A DNA stretch of 64,000 bases, taken from positions 1 to 64,000 of the forward strand of contig NZ_JACIEZ010000004.1 in assembly GCF_014197145.1 (NCBI RefSeq). The letters are read 5' to 3'. Positions 38,887 to 48,247 of this stretch are shown here, piece by piece. The notes under the pieces were generated by a model. The model was not told where the DNA came from. It made no database searches and saw nothing but the letters and a program-made list of their open reading frames with translations. How positions within the stretch are numbered: the stretch's first letter is position 1; every line of letters begins with the position of its first letter. Position numbers and translations under genes: made by a program. The DNA comes from Gellertiella hungarica. GTDB taxonomy: Bacteria > Pseudomonadota > Alphaproteobacteria > Rhizobiales > Rhizobiaceae.

Positions 38887-39429
38887 TCAGGCGTCGCCTG
38901 TGACGACGCCCACGAAAGGCAGCTCCCTAAACGCATAGGCCACGTCCATTCCGTAGCCGACCACGAAGTAGTCGGGGCATTCGAAACCTACATAGTCCGC
39001 CTCGAGCTCTTCCTTGCGCTTCACGCTCTTGTCCAGAAGAACGGCGATGGTGACATTGCGGGCCCCGCGGGAATACAGCAGTTCCTTTGCGAAAAGCAGG
39101 GTGCGGCCGGATTCCAGGATGTCGTCGATCAGCAGCACGTCCCGGCCGCTGACGTCGCTATCGATATCCTTGACGATGCGCACGCCCTTCGATTCGGTCC
39201 CCGCCCCGTAGCTGGAGAGCGTGATGAACTCCACTTCCGGAGCAAGCCCGGTATGGTGCAGCGCGCGTATCAGATCGGCAGCAAAGATGAAGGAGCCCTT
39301 GAGGATGGCGATGACGAGCAGGTCCTTGACCGGACCGGAGGCGATCTGTTCGGCCATCTGATTGTTGCGCTCGGCAATCTGCTCGGCGGTGAAAAGGGGT
39401 TCGATGTTCTTTCCACGGACGACGGGCAT
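38887..39429 (-). CDS. hpt: Hypoxanthine phosphoribosyltransferase
   Basis: 180 residues, the usual length. It salvages hypoxanthine/guanine using PRPP. The PRPP-binding strand-loop is VLLIDDILESGRTL, and PGLAPEVEFITLSSYG supplies the substrate-binding flexible loop region. ATG 39429 (MPVVRGKNIEPLFTAEQI) is preferred over the longer in-frame start 54 bp upstream. It is separated by 65 bp from the gene upstream and is probably co-transcribed with it. Confidence 0.93.
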   Translation of the reverse strand: MPVVRGKNIEPLFTAEQIAERNNQMAEQIASGPVKDLLVIAILKGSFIFAADLIRALHHTGLAPEVEFITLSSYGAGTESKGVRIVKDIDSDVSGRDVLLIDDILESGRTLLFAKELLYSRGARNVTIAVLLDKSVKRKEELEADYVGFECPDYFVVGYGMDVAYAFRELPFVGVVTGDA

Positions 39430-39494
39430 GGTTTTCTCCTCAGCGGGGATCTCGACAGACCCCGCGATATCAAATGATACCACCGGGAGACAGT

Positions 39495-40193
39495 CTATTG
39501 TGCGAGCGAAACCTTAACCTCGGGCGCTTTTCCACCGGCTTGCGGCAATTTTGCCTGAAAGCCGCGGCTCTCGCCCTGGTGGATCGCGCCGATGCGGGTG
39601 CGAAACAGGGTGGACGATACGAGCTGTCCGCCGGAATAGATGTCGGCCCGCAGCCTCGGCGCATTCAACGTAGCCTCGCCGTGGTTCTCGATGACGCCCG
39701 AGACCACAAGAACCGGCAGCCCGTTCACCGTTTTCGAAAGCGCCGTGACATGGGTTACATCCGCCACGACAGGGGCGGTGCCGCTTCCCGATGCCATCGC
39801 TATCGCAGAAACCCCTCCCGCCAGTGCAAAGACGATCAGGAAAACCAGAGCCACAAGCGCGGAGAACATGTTGTCCGACAAGCGCCGGAGCCATTTTTCC
39901 CCGGCCGCCAGATCGAAGCTCCTCTCCGGCTCGGCAATCTGAAAAGGGTGCACCGCATGGCGAGGGATCGAAGGCCCGGTCTTTCTTCCGTTGTCGTTGC
40001 CGGGCGAAGCCGCCGCATGGGACGCAGCAGATCTGGGCCGGATCGTCCTGGGCTCTGCGATGACCGTGAAATCGGCATCCTCGATCTCGCCGCCATGGGA
40101 AAAGCGGTTGAGCGAAGCGGATGGCCGCGTGCGTTCCGGCGGCAGAAGGTCATAGGTCTGGGCGGCGCGAGAACGGGGGCGGTAGGAGCTCAT
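39495..40193 (-). CDS. Membrane protein with a DUF3426-like C-terminal domain
   Basis: 232 residues. The N-terminal 110 residues are disordered and arginine/proline-rich. One transmembrane helix follows (about 112-135, ALVALVFLIVFALAGGVSAIA). The C-terminal domain shows the DUF3426-type strand pattern NGLPVLVVSGVIENHGEATLNAPRLRADIYSGGQLVSSTLFRTR. Relatives usually begin with an MJ0042-type zinc ribbon; no cysteine pair is present here, so that module is lost or absent. Function unknown. Confidence 0.7.
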   Translation of the reverse strand: MSSYRPRSRAAQTYDLLPPERTRPSASLNRFSHGGEIEDADFTVIAEPRTIRPRSAASHAAASPGNDNGRKTGPSIPRHAVHPFQIAEPERSFDLAAGEKWLRRLSDNMFSALVALVFLIVFALAGGVSAIAMASGSGTAPVVADVTHVTALSKTVNGLPVLVVSGVIENHGEATLNAPRLRADIYSGGQLVSSTLFRTRIGAIHQGESRGFQAKLPQAGGKAPEVKVSLAQ

Positions 40194-40283
40194 CGGCAGG
40201 GCCTCTGTCGTCGGGTGACTGCTCTTCGCCCCTCAGCCGGCTTGCCGGGCATTGAAACGAATCCCGCCCAGTCGTAAAGATTA

Positions 40284-40355
40284 ATGGTTAACGCATCGCA
40301 AATGGAGGCGCAGGCGCGCCATTCTTCGGTGCCTTTCATGATTTATTAACGCATC
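40284..40355. promoter_or_regulatory. TTAACGCATC repeat and CtrA-like word upstream of ftsE
   Basis: The ten bases TTAACGCATC appear at 40288-40297 and 40346-40355, both upstream of ftsE. The first also reads as TTAACCAT on the other strand (40284-40291). The 58-bp spacing and the position between two divergent genes suggest regulator binding, not yet proven. Confidence 0.35.
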
Positions 40356-40418
40356 TTGTTAAGAAATGAATGATCCGGAAATCCGTTTCGTCCGCACATC
40401 TAGAGACTGGGCACGCCC

Positions 40419-41078
40419 TTGATTCACTTTGAAAATGTCGGTCTGCGATATGGCATGGGCCCGGAAATCCTGAGGGACCTGACCTTCGACATCCCGAAGC
40501 GATCCTTCCAGTTTCTCACCGGTCCCTCGGGCGCGGGAAAGACGACCTTGCTCCGCCTTCTTTTCATGTCGCTGAAGCCGACCCGCGGATTGATTCGCAC
40601 CTTCGGCCGGGACGTGAACACGATCCCCCCGGGGGAATTGCCGATGCTGCGGCGGCGGATCGGCATCGTGTTTCAGGACTTCCGCCTGCTGGATCACCTC
40701 ACCACCTACGAGAACGTGGCCCTGCCGTTGCGTGTCCGCGGCAAGGACGAGATTACCTACAAGACCGACGTGCTCGAACTCCTCAAATGGGTTGGGCTCG
40801 GCGACCGGATCAACGTCCTGCCTCCCGTCCTGTCCGGCGGGGAAAAGCAGCGCGCTGCCATCGCACGGGCGTTGATCGACCGGCCCGAGGTCTTGCTCGC
40901 CGACGAGCCGACGGGGAACGTCGATCCGCCGATGGCGAGACGGCTTCTCAATCTTTTTCTCGAGCTGAACCGGCTTGGCACGGCTGTCGTGATCGCCACG
41001 CATGACCTGGGCCTGATGGACCAGGTTGAGGCGCGACGGATGATCCTGACCGGGGGGCACCTCGACATCTATGAGTGA
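40419..41078 (+). CDS. ftsE: Cell division ATP-binding protein FtsE
   Basis: 219 residues. It is the ABC ATPase that, with FtsX, drives septal murein-hydrolase activation during cell division. Walker A GPSGAGKTTLL, Q-loop FQDFRLLDHLTTYENVALP, signature LSGGEKQRAAIARAL, Walker B VLLADEPTGNVD and the H-loop THD are all present. The start codon is TTG (MIHFENVGLRYG). The gene overlaps ftsX by 8 bp, so the two are translationally coupled. Confidence 0.96.
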   Translation: MIHFENVGLRYGMGPEILRDLTFDIPKRSFQFLTGPSGAGKTTLLRLLFMSLKPTRGLIRTFGRDVNTIPPGELPMLRRRIGIVFQDFRLLDHLTTYENVALPLRVRGKDEITYKTDVLELLKWVGLGDRINVLPPVLSGGEKQRAAIARALIDRPEVLLADEPTGNVDPPMARRLLNLFLELNRLGTAVVIATHDLGLMDQVEARRMILTGGHLDIYE

Positions 41079-42081
41079 GCCTCCCAGAAACCCCCGTTCG
41101 GCAGAAGGCGGAACGCCCCCCCGGCGGCCGGAAATGCGCGTGCGGCCGATGGGCCCCATCGTCCCCCCCACCAACATCCAGAGCAACGCGCTCGCAGTCG
41201 TGATCGCGATCATGGCCTTCCTGGCCTGCCTCACGCTCGGCGGTGTCAGCATGGTGCGGGCCACGGCGGCCAGCTGGCAAAGCCAGATCTCCCGCGAAAT
41301 CACGATCCAGATCAAGCCGGACGACAAGCTGGACATGAACGCTGCTCTGACGAAGGCACGGGACATAGCCCTGAGCTTTGTCGGCACGCGTGACGGACAG
41401 ATCATGGACGACGCGGCAACATCCCGCCTTCTGGAACCTTGGCTTGGACCGAACCTGAACCTCGACGAATTGCCGGTACCGCGGCTGGTCGTGATCACCA
41501 TCGATGAGCAGAACCCGCCCGATTTCGAGGCCATGCGAGCCATGCTGAAGGACGAGATTCCGCAGGCTTCGCTCGACGACCACCGGACCTGGGTGGACCG
41601 CCTGGTTTCCATGGCCCACACGACCGTTCTGATCGGCCTGTCGATCATGACCCTGGTCTTCAGTGCGATGATTCTCACGGTCATCTTTGCGACACGGGGC
41701 GCACTTGCAGGAAACCGCCATATTGTGGAAGTCCTGCACTTCGTGGGGGCAGAGGCCTCCTTCGTCGGAAGAGAGTTCCAGAAGCACTTCCTGAAGATCA
41801 GCCTGAAGGGCTCTGCCGCGGGCAGCCTCCTTGCTGCGGGACTTTTCGCCGGGCTGGGCTTCTGGCAAAGCCGCTCCCTTGCCACTCCCCAGAGCGATCA
41901 GGCAGCCGCCCTCTTTGGCACATTCTCGGTCGGCTATGGCGGCTATCTGGGCATCTTTGCCACCATGCTGATCATCGCCCTGCTGACGACCATTACGGCG
42001 CGACTCACCGTGATGCGCACCATCCACGAGATCGATCAGATACGCTCCGATCCAGCCAGAACCGATATCTTGCCTGATTGA
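41071..42081 (+). CDS. ftsX: Cell division protein FtsX
   Basis: 336 residues. It is the membrane partner of FtsE. A basic cytoplasmic N-terminus (about 1-40) leads to a first helix NALAVVIAIMAFLACLTLGGVSMV. The periplasmic ECD follows (about 65-190). Three helices complete the FtsX/MacB-type permease domain (AHTTVLIGLSIMTLVFSAMILTVIF, AAGSLLAAGLFAGLG, GYLGIFATMLIIALLTTITA). The FVGAEASFVGREFQKHFLK loop is typical. Confidence 0.95.
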   Translation: MSEPPRNPRSAEGGTPPRRPEMRVRPMGPIVPPTNIQSNALAVVIAIMAFLACLTLGGVSMVRATAASWQSQISREITIQIKPDDKLDMNAALTKARDIALSFVGTRDGQIMDDAATSRLLEPWLGPNLNLDELPVPRLVVITIDEQNPPDFEAMRAMLKDEIPQASLDDHRTWVDRLVSMAHTTVLIGLSIMTLVFSAMILTVIFATRGALAGNRHIVEVLHFVGAEASFVGREFQKHFLKISLKGSAAGSLLAAGLFAGLGFWQSRSLATPQSDQAAALFGTFSVGYGGYLGIFATMLIIALLTTITARLTVMRTIHEIDQIRSDPARTDILPD

Positions 42082-42163
42082 CGGGTTGCCATGAAAGCGC
42101 CCGGAGCCTGCGATAGAACCAGAAATGATCGTCTGAGGCCGGGCTACTCCGGAGGGCGACAGA

Positions 42164-42931
42164 ATGAACGTGATTCTGACTGCACGGATGACTGAGAAGA
42201 AGCGCGACGAGGCTGATGCCGGTATCGGCGCTGCGCCCGATGGGCGTGCGGCGGGCGATGACGCGCGCCCGGCGACGCCGCGGCCTCATCGCAGCCCTGT
42301 GCGCCGTTTTCTCCGCTGGGCCGGTCTTGCAAGCGTCATATCGGGAGCAATCTTCTTCGCAGGGTTCCTCTACTTCGCCGATCTCGTAACCTCGCTGGCC
42401 ACACCGACCGAAATCAAGGCTGACGCCATTGTGGTGCTGACGGGCGGATCGCAGCGACTCAACCAGGCGCTCGATCTGCTCTCCCGCGGAGCCGGGGAAC
42501 GGCTGCTGATTTCGGGGGTTCACCGGGCCACGACGCCGGGCCAGATCCGGCGCATGACTCAAAGCCCGAACAGCATTTTCCGCTGCTGCGTCGATATCGG
42601 TTACGAGGCAAAGGACACGATCGGGAATGCGGCGGAAGCCGTCGACTGGATCCGGGCTCATGGGTATCGCCGCGTTCTGGTTGTCACCAACAACTACCAC
42701 ATGCCGCGAAGCCTGATAGAGCTGCGGCGCGCGGATCCGGAAACAGACTTCATCCCCTACCCCGTCGTCAACTCCAATCTCAAGACGCGGAACTGGTTTG
42801 CAGACCCGCAGACACTGCGCGTCATGCTGAGCGAATACCTGAAGATTCTTGCGACCGGCATCCGGGGCATGACCGGGATTGCCGGAGCGAGGGATGACGT
42901 CGCGCGCAGAGAGCCGACGAAACAGGGCTGA
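42164..42931 (+). CDS. YdcF/SanA family membrane protein (DUF218)
   Basis: 255 residues. One N-terminal transmembrane helix (about 53-75) places a soluble Rossmann-like domain outside the cytoplasm. The DUF218 motifs are ADAIVVLTGGSQRLNQALDLLSRGAGERLLISGVH and GYRRVLVVTNNYHMPRSLIELRR. Family members SanA and ElyC affect peptidoglycan and envelope integrity in E. coli. The gene follows ftsX by 82 bp and has its own GGAGGG. Confidence 0.88.
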   Translation: MNVILTARMTEKKRDEADAGIGAAPDGRAAGDDARPATPRPHRSPVRRFLRWAGLASVISGAIFFAGFLYFADLVTSLATPTEIKADAIVVLTGGSQRLNQALDLLSRGAGERLLISGVHRATTPGQIRRMTQSPNSIFRCCVDIGYEAKDTIGNAAEAVDWIRAHGYRRVLVVTNNYHMPRSLIELRRADPETDFIPYPVVNSNLKTRNWFADPQTLRVMLSEYLKILATGIRGMTGIAGARDDVARREPTKQG

Positions 42932-42939
42932 AAAAGCGG

Positions 42940-42961
42940 AATGCGGTGACCGCAATCTTTT
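42940..42961 (+). terminator. Intrinsic terminator of the ydcF-like gene
   Basis: TGCGG/CCGCA (42940-42944 with 42948-42952) with a TGA loop is followed by ATCTTTTT, just beyond the ftsX-ydcF-like run. Confidence 0.6.
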
Positions 42962-43018
42962 TATCCCCCGGATAATCGTGTAGCACCACGCAAAAGCCTT
43001 AGCGGGAAATTGCGCTCC

Positions 43019-43804
43019 ATGACTGTCCTACGCTCGATTCTTTTCAACGCTATATTCTACGTCAATCTCATCGTGCAGATGATCATCTTCACGCCTTTCT
43101 ATTTCCTCCTGCCGCGGAAGGTCGCCTACGGAATCCCCAAGTTCTGGGCGCGCTCCAACAATTGGCTCATGGGGCTGATTGCGGGGACGACATTCGAGGT
43201 GGAAGGCGCGGAAAACATACCCAAGGGGGGCTACATCTTCGCCCCCAAGCATCAGTCCTTCTGGGATGTGTTCGGGCTCCTGCCGTGGCTCGACGATCCG
43301 GTTTACATCCTCAAGCGGGAACTGACCTGGATCCCGCTGTTTGGCTGGTATGTGATGAAGCAGAAGATGATACCGGTGAATCGCGGGGCGAAGGGCAGGG
43401 TCATGCTCGACGTGATGCGGCGCGCGACCGAGGAAATGGAAGCCGGCAGACAACTCATCATTTATCCGGAAGGGACCCGCAGAGCGCCGGGCGCAGCGCC
43501 GGATTACAAATACGGCATTGCCCGTATCTATCGTGACCTCAAGGTTCCGGTCGTACCTGTCGTCATGCATCCGGGATTGTTCTGGCCCCGCCGCAAGTTC
43601 ATGCGCTATCCCGGCCATTTCAAGGTGCAGATCCTCCCGCCCATCCAGCCCGGCCTCGATCCGGACCTGTTCCACCAGACGCTCATCGATCGCATGGAGG
43701 CTGCAAGCGACCAGCTACTCATCGAAACCGTCAGGAACAATCCGCAGGTCCCCCTGCCGCCTACGGCAGAGAACCGGCTTCAGGAGCTCGGCGCAGAGCT
43801 CTGA
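43019..43804 (+). CDS. plsC: 1-acyl-sn-glycerol-3-phosphate acyltransferase family (PlsC-like)
   Basis: 261 residues. It acylates lysophosphatidic acid during phospholipid synthesis, or a lysophospholipid variant. Motifs are KHQSFWD (catalytic H-x4-D), PVNRGAKGRVMLD, YPEGTRRAPG (phosphate-binding EGTR) and PVVPVVMHPGLFWPR (P-x-x-P-V). The hydrophobic N-terminus is a membrane helix. ATG 43019 (MTVLRSILFNAIFYVN) was preferred; TTG 43010 is in frame. Its 3' end overlaps the convergent downstream gene by 25 bp. Confidence 0.92.
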   Translation: MTVLRSILFNAIFYVNLIVQMIIFTPFYFLLPRKVAYGIPKFWARSNNWLMGLIAGTTFEVEGAENIPKGGYIFAPKHQSFWDVFGLLPWLDDPVYILKRELTWIPLFGWYVMKQKMIPVNRGAKGRVMLDVMRRATEEMEAGRQLIIYPEGTRRAPGAAPDYKYGIARIYRDLKVPVVPVVMHPGLFWPRRKFMRYPGHFKVQILPPIQPGLDPDLFHQTLIDRMEAASDQLLIETVRNNPQVPLPPTAENRLQELGAEL

Positions 43805-44334
43805 GAAAGGCGCCGAACGCGGTTCCCCACCTCTTCCAGCCAGTGGTCCCTGATGCCCATCTCTTGGAGATGCTGCAGCGTGTTGAAGACATAGGCGTCG
43901 TTGGGTCCCGACTGACCGCTTGCGGTTGCGACCACCTGCGCCGCATGCTCCGCGTCCAGGCCCCCCGCATACTGAACGTGCGTCCGGTCGATGACATAGG
44001 TCAGGGCCATCACCTGTCGTCCATCGGTGAGGCGGATCGGAAGGCGCCGCTCCAGATAGACATGCGTGACCAGCTCCCGCCTGCGCAGATAATCGACCAC
44101 CGCGTCTTCGTGTTCGGGAAGCGTCCGGAAGGCCATGCCGAGGCATGAGCCTCCCCGGTCGAGACCGAGAACCAGACCAGGTCGCTCCTGCGTCCCGCGA
44201 TGAACCCAGGAACGGACGCAGAGTGATCGCCGGTAGCCATGGATTCGCGCATGCGCGCTTTCCACGTATTCGAAGCCCGGGTTCCACATCAGTGACCCAT
44301 AACCGAACACCCAGAAATCCGTGATCCCATCCAT
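43780..44334 (-). CDS. Gamma-glutamylcyclotransferase (ChaC-like)
   Basis: 184 residues. The N-terminal WVFGYGSLMWNPGFEYVES is the substrate-loop signature of this family, which cleaves gamma-glutamyl bonds, often of glutathione. YGSL and E-x-Y-L-R-R-R-E later in the sequence are conserved. The start at 44334 is placed just before the diagnostic WVFGYGSLM; the longer frame to 44565 adds unrelated sequence. It overlaps plsC convergently by 25 bp. Confidence 0.88.
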   Translation of the reverse strand: MDGITDFWVFGYGSLMWNPGFEYVESAHARIHGYRRSLCVRSWVHRGTQERPGLVLGLDRGGSCLGMAFRTLPEHEDAVVDYLRRRELVTHVYLERRLPIRLTDGRQVMALTYVIDRTHVQYAGGLDAEHAAQVVATASGQSGPNDAYVFNTLQHLQEMGIRDHWLEEVGNRVRRLSQSSAPSS

Positions 44335-44589
44335 CCGCCGTCCACCCTCGGTACCCGCAGTCCAATTTGCCGCCGACACGCATTTTTGCCACGGATGACG
44401 GACAAACCACCCGAAACGGGGATTCGCCGCACGATTCGCCAATGCCTGGTGATTGCGTGTCGCTTCGATGCCTGCGCCATGCTCTAGTACATATCTGGCA
44501 AAAGTGCGTAAGGCTTTTCGCAGCACAGGACGAAAAAGGTCATTGCGGAACGGCGCAGGCCGCACGGCAAAACGAGACGGGAGAATTCA

Positions 44590-45606
44590 ATGACGGGAAC
44601 CGGAACGACGGCGTCCAGGCGGATCAGAAATCTTGCGGTCGCAGTGGTCGGTTTCACGGCCCTTTATAGCGGCGCGTGGTATTATGGCGCGCACGAAATC
44701 CGCTCTCGTCTGCAGCAATTCATGGTGGAACGGCAGGCAGCCGGTCTTACCATCGAGTGCGGCAACATGGAGGTGAAGGGTTTTCCCTTCCGGTTCGAGA
44801 TCTTCTGCACCAATCCGGGTATTGCCGATCTCAATCACGGCGGCAGCGCGGATGCAGCTGCGCTCCGAACAGCGGCCCAGGTTTATCAACCCTTCCATGT
44901 GGTATGGGAAATGGACGGTCCGCTGGATGCAACGCTCGCTACAGGCGAGAAACTCAGCATGAACTGGTCTTCGCTACAGTCCAGTCTCCAGCTGAAATTG
45001 GGAGGGCTCGAGCGCTCCTCCGTCGCGGCAGAGGGGTTTGCCCTTCGCTTCCCGTCAGGCAGTGCCGACGAGGCAAGCGCGCTCGACATGAAGGCAGAAC
45101 ATGCCGAATCCCATGTTCGTCAAAACAACGAGGATCTGGATGCGGCCTTTCTGGCCCGGAAGATCGCCCTGAAGCTCCCGGGGACTGGCGCTCCCGTTGC
45201 CCTGCCCGTTTTTGACGCCAGTGTCGATGCCACGCTGGGCGGGAAGGCAGGTCTCCTCGACGGCCGCATAAAGGGGCCCGGGCTCCTGCGCCCGGCAACG
45301 GGCGAAATAAGGCGGGCTGTCGCGGATTTTGGCGAAGGCAGGGTGACGACTGTCTCCGGCCCCCTGTCTATCGATGAGGAGGGTTTGATATCGGGCAAGC
45401 TCTCCCTTGAGGCCGAGCAGTTCGAGAAGTGGGAACCCTTGCTGACGGCTGCGCTGCCGGATGCCGCGGACAACATCCGCACCGCCATGGGCGCTTTGAA
45501 GGCCATGGCCGACTCAAAAGGAACGGTGCGCGTCAATCTGGTCCTGGACAAGGGCCAGGTCCTGCTCGGCTTCATTCCGACGGGCATTGTTCTGCCGCCG
45601 CTGTGA
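44590..45606 (+). CDS. DUF2125 domain protein
   Basis: 338 residues. One N-terminal helix (about 14-32, LAVAVVGFTALYSGAWYYGA) precedes a periplasmic domain that begins RSRLQQFMVERQAAGLTIECGNMEVKGFPFRFEIFCTNPGI. The stretch resembles long beta-strand lipid-transfer type folds (AsmA-like), but the function is not known. Convergent with the dehydrogenase gene across 4 bp. Confidence 0.85.
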   Translation: MTGTGTTASRRIRNLAVAVVGFTALYSGAWYYGAHEIRSRLQQFMVERQAAGLTIECGNMEVKGFPFRFEIFCTNPGIADLNHGGSADAAALRTAAQVYQPFHVVWEMDGPLDATLATGEKLSMNWSSLQSSLQLKLGGLERSSVAAEGFALRFPSGSADEASALDMKAEHAESHVRQNNEDLDAAFLARKIALKLPGTGAPVALPVFDASVDATLGGKAGLLDGRIKGPGLLRPATGEIRRAVADFGEGRVTTVSGPLSIDEEGLISGKLSLEAEQFEKWEPLLTAALPDAADNIRTAMGALKAMADSKGTVRVNLVLDKGQVLLGFIPTGIVLPPL

Positions 45607-45610
45607 CGCC

Positions 45611-46537
45611 CTATTTCGGATCGAGGGCGTGGCGGCCGAAATCGGGCGCGTCCACGTCCTGACCAGCCTGGACGATGGAGCGGCGGATTGCACGGGTTCG
45701 CGTGAAAAGCTCGAACAGCTTGTCGCCCTCGCCCCAGCGGATTGCCCTCTGCAGGTAGGCCAGGTCCTCGGAGAAGCGGGCAAGCATTTCCAGTATGGCG
45801 TCCTTGTTGTGCAGACAGACGTCGCGCCACATGGTCGGGTCCGAGGCTGCGAGACGCGTGAAATCGCGGAAACCGGAAGCGGAGTACTTGATCACTTCCG
45901 ACTCGGTCACGGTCTCAAGATCATCCGCCGTACCGACGATGTTATAGGCGATGATGTGCGGCAGGTGAGATACGATGGCCAGAACCTTGTCGTGGTGCTG
46001 GGGGTCCATCTCGTCGACCATGGAGCCCATGGCCTCCCAGAAGGCGCGCAGCAGTGCCAGGGCGTCCCTGTCCGTCCCTTCGATGGGCGTAAGGATGCAC
46101 CAGCGGCCCTTGAAAAGTCCGACGAAGCCGGCATCCGGGCCGGACTTTTCCGTACCCGCGATCGGGTGGCCTGGAATGAAATGTACGTGGGGAGGCATGT
46201 GCGGCATCATCTGGGCGATGACCGAGGCCTTGGTGGACCCTACATCGGTCACCAGCGCGCCCGGCTTCAGATGCGGCGCGATTTCCTCTGCCACGGCCCC
46301 GGATGCACCGACCGGCACGGAAACGATCACGAGATCCGCGCCCTTCACCGCCTCGGCAGCCGACAGCGTGTAGGAATCGCCGAGCCCAAGCTCCTCGGCG
46401 CGTTTCAGCGTCTCGGGGCTGCGCGTGGAGATGGTGACATGTCCCGCCATACCCTGCTCGCGAATTTCGCGCGCGATGGACGAGCCGATCAGGCCGATGC
46501 CGATCAGGGTGATGCGCTCGAATGCCAGACTGCCCAT
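45611..46537 (-). CDS. tyrC: Prephenate/arogenate dehydrogenase
   Basis: 308 residues. It oxidises prephenate (or arogenate) in tyrosine synthesis. The Rossmann loop is LIGIGLIGSSIAREI near residue 12. Also present are VTDVGSTKASV and the catalytic-histidine segment FIPGHPIAGTEKSGPDAGF. ATG 46537 (MGSLAFERITLIGIGL) with GGGAG upstream was chosen over 46561. It lies 30 bp downstream of the methyltransferase gene. aroB/aroK are elsewhere in the window. Confidence 0.93.
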   Translation of the reverse strand: MGSLAFERITLIGIGLIGSSIAREIREQGMAGHVTISTRSPETLKRAEELGLGDSYTLSAAEAVKGADLVIVSVPVGASGAVAEEIAPHLKPGALVTDVGSTKASVIAQMMPHMPPHVHFIPGHPIAGTEKSGPDAGFVGLFKGRWCILTPIEGTDRDALALLRAFWEAMGSMVDEMDPQHHDKVLAIVSHLPHIIAYNIVGTADDLETVTESEVIKYSASGFRDFTRLAASDPTMWRDVCLHNKDAILEMLARFSEDLAYLQRAIRWGEGDKLFELFTRTRAIRRSIVQAGQDVDAPDFGRHALDPK

Positions 46538-46567
46538 GGAAACTCCCGCCGGAACAGGCAATTAAGA

Positions 46568-47380
46568 TCAGGAAAGCGGCTCGGGCATAAAGCCCTTTCC
46601 CCCTTTTGTCGAGGGCGGAGCGCCTGGATCGACGGAACCGCTTCTCTGTCTCGTGCTGGGCACTCCCTGCGGCGCGATGACCGGCATGAATACGCGCCGC
46701 GAGTTTCTCGCAGCCACGGGCAGACCCTGGTAAAGCCGCTTCTGTGCCTCGACAATGATGACGCCAGAGAAAGCCGGCCACAGCAGGCGTCCACATTTCT
46801 CGAACCCCTTGCGCAGGCGCAGCAGCCCCGAAAGGCGCGTTGGCGGGAAATGAAGCGCATCGGCACTCGCCCCGGGGGTGAAGTTGGTCTCGCGGAGAAG
46901 GCGTGTCAGCTGCCCGCGGGAATAGGGCCGGCCACTGCCGAATGGTGTGTAGTCCAGCTGGGCCCAAACGCCCCGCCGGTTCGGCACGACGATGACGAGG
47001 CGCCCGCCGGGCGCCAGAACGCGCCACATCTCCTTCAGCGTCTCCCGAGGATTTTCGGCATATTCGAGCGCGTGGACCATCAGTATGCGGTCGACAGAGG
47101 AGTCTGGCAGGGGCAGTTCCTCCTCGAAGACAAGGGCTGTTGCCGAAAGCTCCCCCGTCGGCCAGTTTACGGCGCCCTGTCCTGCCGGCATGAAAGCGAA
47201 GGTTCGCTCCGTACCCTCGCGAAAGCGATCGAGGAACGGAACGGCGAAGCCAAAGCCTACCAGACGCTCGTCCGGAAGCGTGGGCCAGAGACCTGCCAAT
47301 GCGGCAGCGATCGAATGCTCGGCCATACGGCCGAGTTCGGAATGGTAGAATTGGCGAAGGTCGACGATGTCGGCGTGCAT
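46568..47380 (-). CDS. Class I SAM-dependent methyltransferase
   Basis: 270 residues. The methyltransferase core has [46 protein letters not shown] (post-I and motif III/IV), typical of UbiE-type methyltransferases. Motif I is not the canonical GxGxG: the loop near residue 40 reads [11 protein letters not shown]. The last 60 residues are basic and disordered. The substrate is unknown. Divergent from gloB. Confidence 0.85.
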   Translation of the reverse strand: MHADIVDLRQFYHSELGRMAEHSIAAALAGLWPTLPDERLVGFGFAVPFLDRFREGTERTFAFMPAGQGAVNWPTGELSATALVFEEELPLPDSSVDRILMVHALEYAENPRETLKEMWRVLAPGGRLVIVVPNRRGVWAQLDYTPFGSGRPYSRGQLTRLLRETNFTPGASADALHFPPTRLSGLLRLRKGFEKCGRLLWPAFSGVIIVEAQKRLYQGLPVAARNSRRVFMPVIAPQGVPSTRQRSGSVDPGAPPSTKGGKGFMPEPLS

Positions 47381-47466
47381 TCCTTCAATGTTATCAGCGA
47401 GCGGGTGGACTTCAAGGCTGCAATCCCTACATTCAGCCTTGGAATCGAATTGGCGGAGTCCCCTTT

Positions 47467-48237
47467 ATGGAAGCGCTTCAGATCGAATGCTTTCCCTGTC
47501 GCAGCGACAATTTCGGCGTGCTCCTGCACGATCCGGAAACTCTCATGACGGCCAGTATCGATGCGCCGGAAGAAATGGCCATCGTGGCTGCGGCGGAGCG
47601 CCGCGGCTGGAAACTGACTCATCTATTCACCACCCATCACCACCAGGACCACGTCGAGGCCAATCTGGCGCTGAAGGAACGATATGGGCTCGCCATCATC
47701 GGGCCGGCGTCCGAAGCCCGGAAGATACCGGGCATCGACCGCACCGTGGCGGATGGCAGCTCGTTTCTCTTCGGCAACAATACCGTTCGCGTCATCGAGA
47801 CACCCGGCCACACGGCCGGTCACGTCTGCTACCATCTGCCGGATGCCAAACTGCTTTTTGCCGCCGATACGCTCTTTGCCCTCGGATGCGGGCGGCTCTT
47901 CGAGCGTCCTGCGGCGGATATGTGGGCCTCGCTGCAGAAGCTGGCCGCTCTGCCCGATGAAACCGTTGTCTACTTCGGCCACGAATATACCCAGAGCAAT
48001 GCCCGCTTTGCCCTGACAATCGATCCGGAGAACCGGAGGCTGCGTGATCGCGCCGCGGAAATCGATGCCGCCCGCGCGGAAGGGCGTTTCACCTGCCCCA
48101 CCACCATCGGGCTGGAAAAGGAAACAAACCCGTTCCTGCGCGCCGGCGATCCACAGATCCGGGCGCTTCTGGAAATGCCGGAGGCGACAAACGAGGAAGT
48201 CTTCGCCGAGATACGCCGGCGAAAAGACAATTTCTGA
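47467..48237 (+). CDS. gloB: Hydroxyacylglutathione hydrolase (glyoxalase II)
   Basis: 256 residues. It hydrolyses S-D-lactoylglutathione to D-lactate, completing methylglyoxal detoxification. The metallo-beta-lactamase motif is [12 protein letters not shown] (THxHxDH), followed by [30 protein letters not shown] and [14 protein letters not shown]; all metal ligands are in place. ATG 47467 was chosen over the 47299 frame start because the fold begins [18 protein letters not shown]. The cupin gene follows 10 bp later. Confidence 0.95.
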   Translation: MEALQIECFPCRSDNFGVLLHDPETLMTASIDAPEEMAIVAAAERRGWKLTHLFTTHHHQDHVEANLALKERYGLAIIGPASEARKIPGIDRTVADGSSFLFGNNTVRVIETPGHTAGHVCYHLPDAKLLFAADTLFALGCGRLFERPAADMWASLQKLAALPDETVVYFGHEYTQSNARFALTIDPENRRLRDRAAEIDAARAEGRFTCPTTIGLEKETNPFLRAGDPQIRALLEMPEATNEEVFAEIRRRKDNF

Positions 48238-48247
48238 GGGGCCAGGG

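Noticed and set aside
40346-40363. Canonical CtrA site TTAA-N7-TTAA upstream of ftsE
   Set aside because: The two TTAA words are 9 bp apart, not 7; only the octamer-like word is retained as a candidate.
45587-47548. 653-codon plus-strand open frame
   Set aside because: Covers the tyrC-like and methyltransferase genes on the opposite strand; no domain signature.
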